A DNA stretch of 21,391 nucleotides, taken from Bacillota bacterium (GTDB lineage Bacteria; Bacillota; Clostridia; Christensenellales; UMGS416). The notes below the pieces were generated by a model. It was not told the DNA's origin, searched no databases, and saw only the letters and a list, made by a program, of their open reading frames with translations. Made by a program: the position numbers and the translations under genes. How positions within the stretch are numbered: position 1 is the stretch's first letter; every line of letters starts with the position of its first letter. The stretch covers positions 1 through 21,391 of the forward strand of contig JAEYYW010000164.1 of NCBI GenBank assembly GCA_023428265.1, read 5' to 3'. Below are positions 21,354 to 21,391 of this stretch, in pieces.

Positions 21354-21391
21354 GCTTCCGGGAAAAAAAGGGCGGAAAATGCACAACGCAC

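Overview
The window looks like a chromosomal segment of a GC-rich, Gram-positive Clostridia-type bacterium (phylum Bacillota). Several things point there: an IspH (LytB) protein fused to ribosomal-S1-type domains, a CdaA-CdaR (diadenylate cyclase) pair, a HutP-family gene beside cmk and plsC, a SpoIIA/SigB-type partner-switching sigma operon, strong AGGAGG-type ribosome binding sites and frequent TTG starts. I cannot name the species from the sequence alone.

Left part (1-4.7 kb, + strand): a near-consensus promoter with a palindromic operator drives marR and two half-transporter genes that form one heterodimeric ABC exporter. The two ATPase domains are degenerate in complementary ways. A bidirectional terminator at about 4.7 kb separates this unit from the convergent minus-strand genes. 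Next (4.7-9.4 kb, - strand) come a cytoplasmic GH29 alpha-L-fucosidase, a GNAT acetyltransferase, a large AraC-type regulator with an unusual C-terminal domain and visibly lower GC, and alanine dehydrogenase. This stretch looks like accessory metabolism.

Centre (9.5-16.8 kb, - strand): a tightly packed and often overlapping gene cluster in transcription order: PAS-PP2C phosphatase (SpoIIE/RsbU type), cdaA (c-di-AMP synthase), cdaR (YbbR), a HutP-family protein, cmk, plsC and ispH-rpsA. It joins second-messenger synthesis and signalling with nucleotide, phospholipid, isoprenoid and translation functions. A well-formed promoter lies ahead of the phosphatase gene and another ahead of ispH-rpsA.

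Right part (16.9-21.4 kb): a solute-binding lipoprotein gene on + with no permease in view, a convergent gene for a membrane-anchored HlyD-like adaptor, and a four-gene operon on -: STAS anti-anti-sigma factor, a degenerate GHKL anti-sigma-like protein, a SigB/F/G-type sigma factor and a second GHKL protein with intact ATP-binding motifs. With the PP2C phosphatase about 4 kb away, every component class of a partner-switching circuit is present, and the phosphatase is co-transcribed with the c-di-AMP synthase. The most interesting points are the extra, motif-less anti-sigma-like protein, the HutP paralogue that seems to lack the metal-binding histidines, the AraC fusion, and the Cys-rich PAS phosphatase coupled to cdaA. 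I saw no tRNA, rRNA, insertion sequence or CRISPR array.
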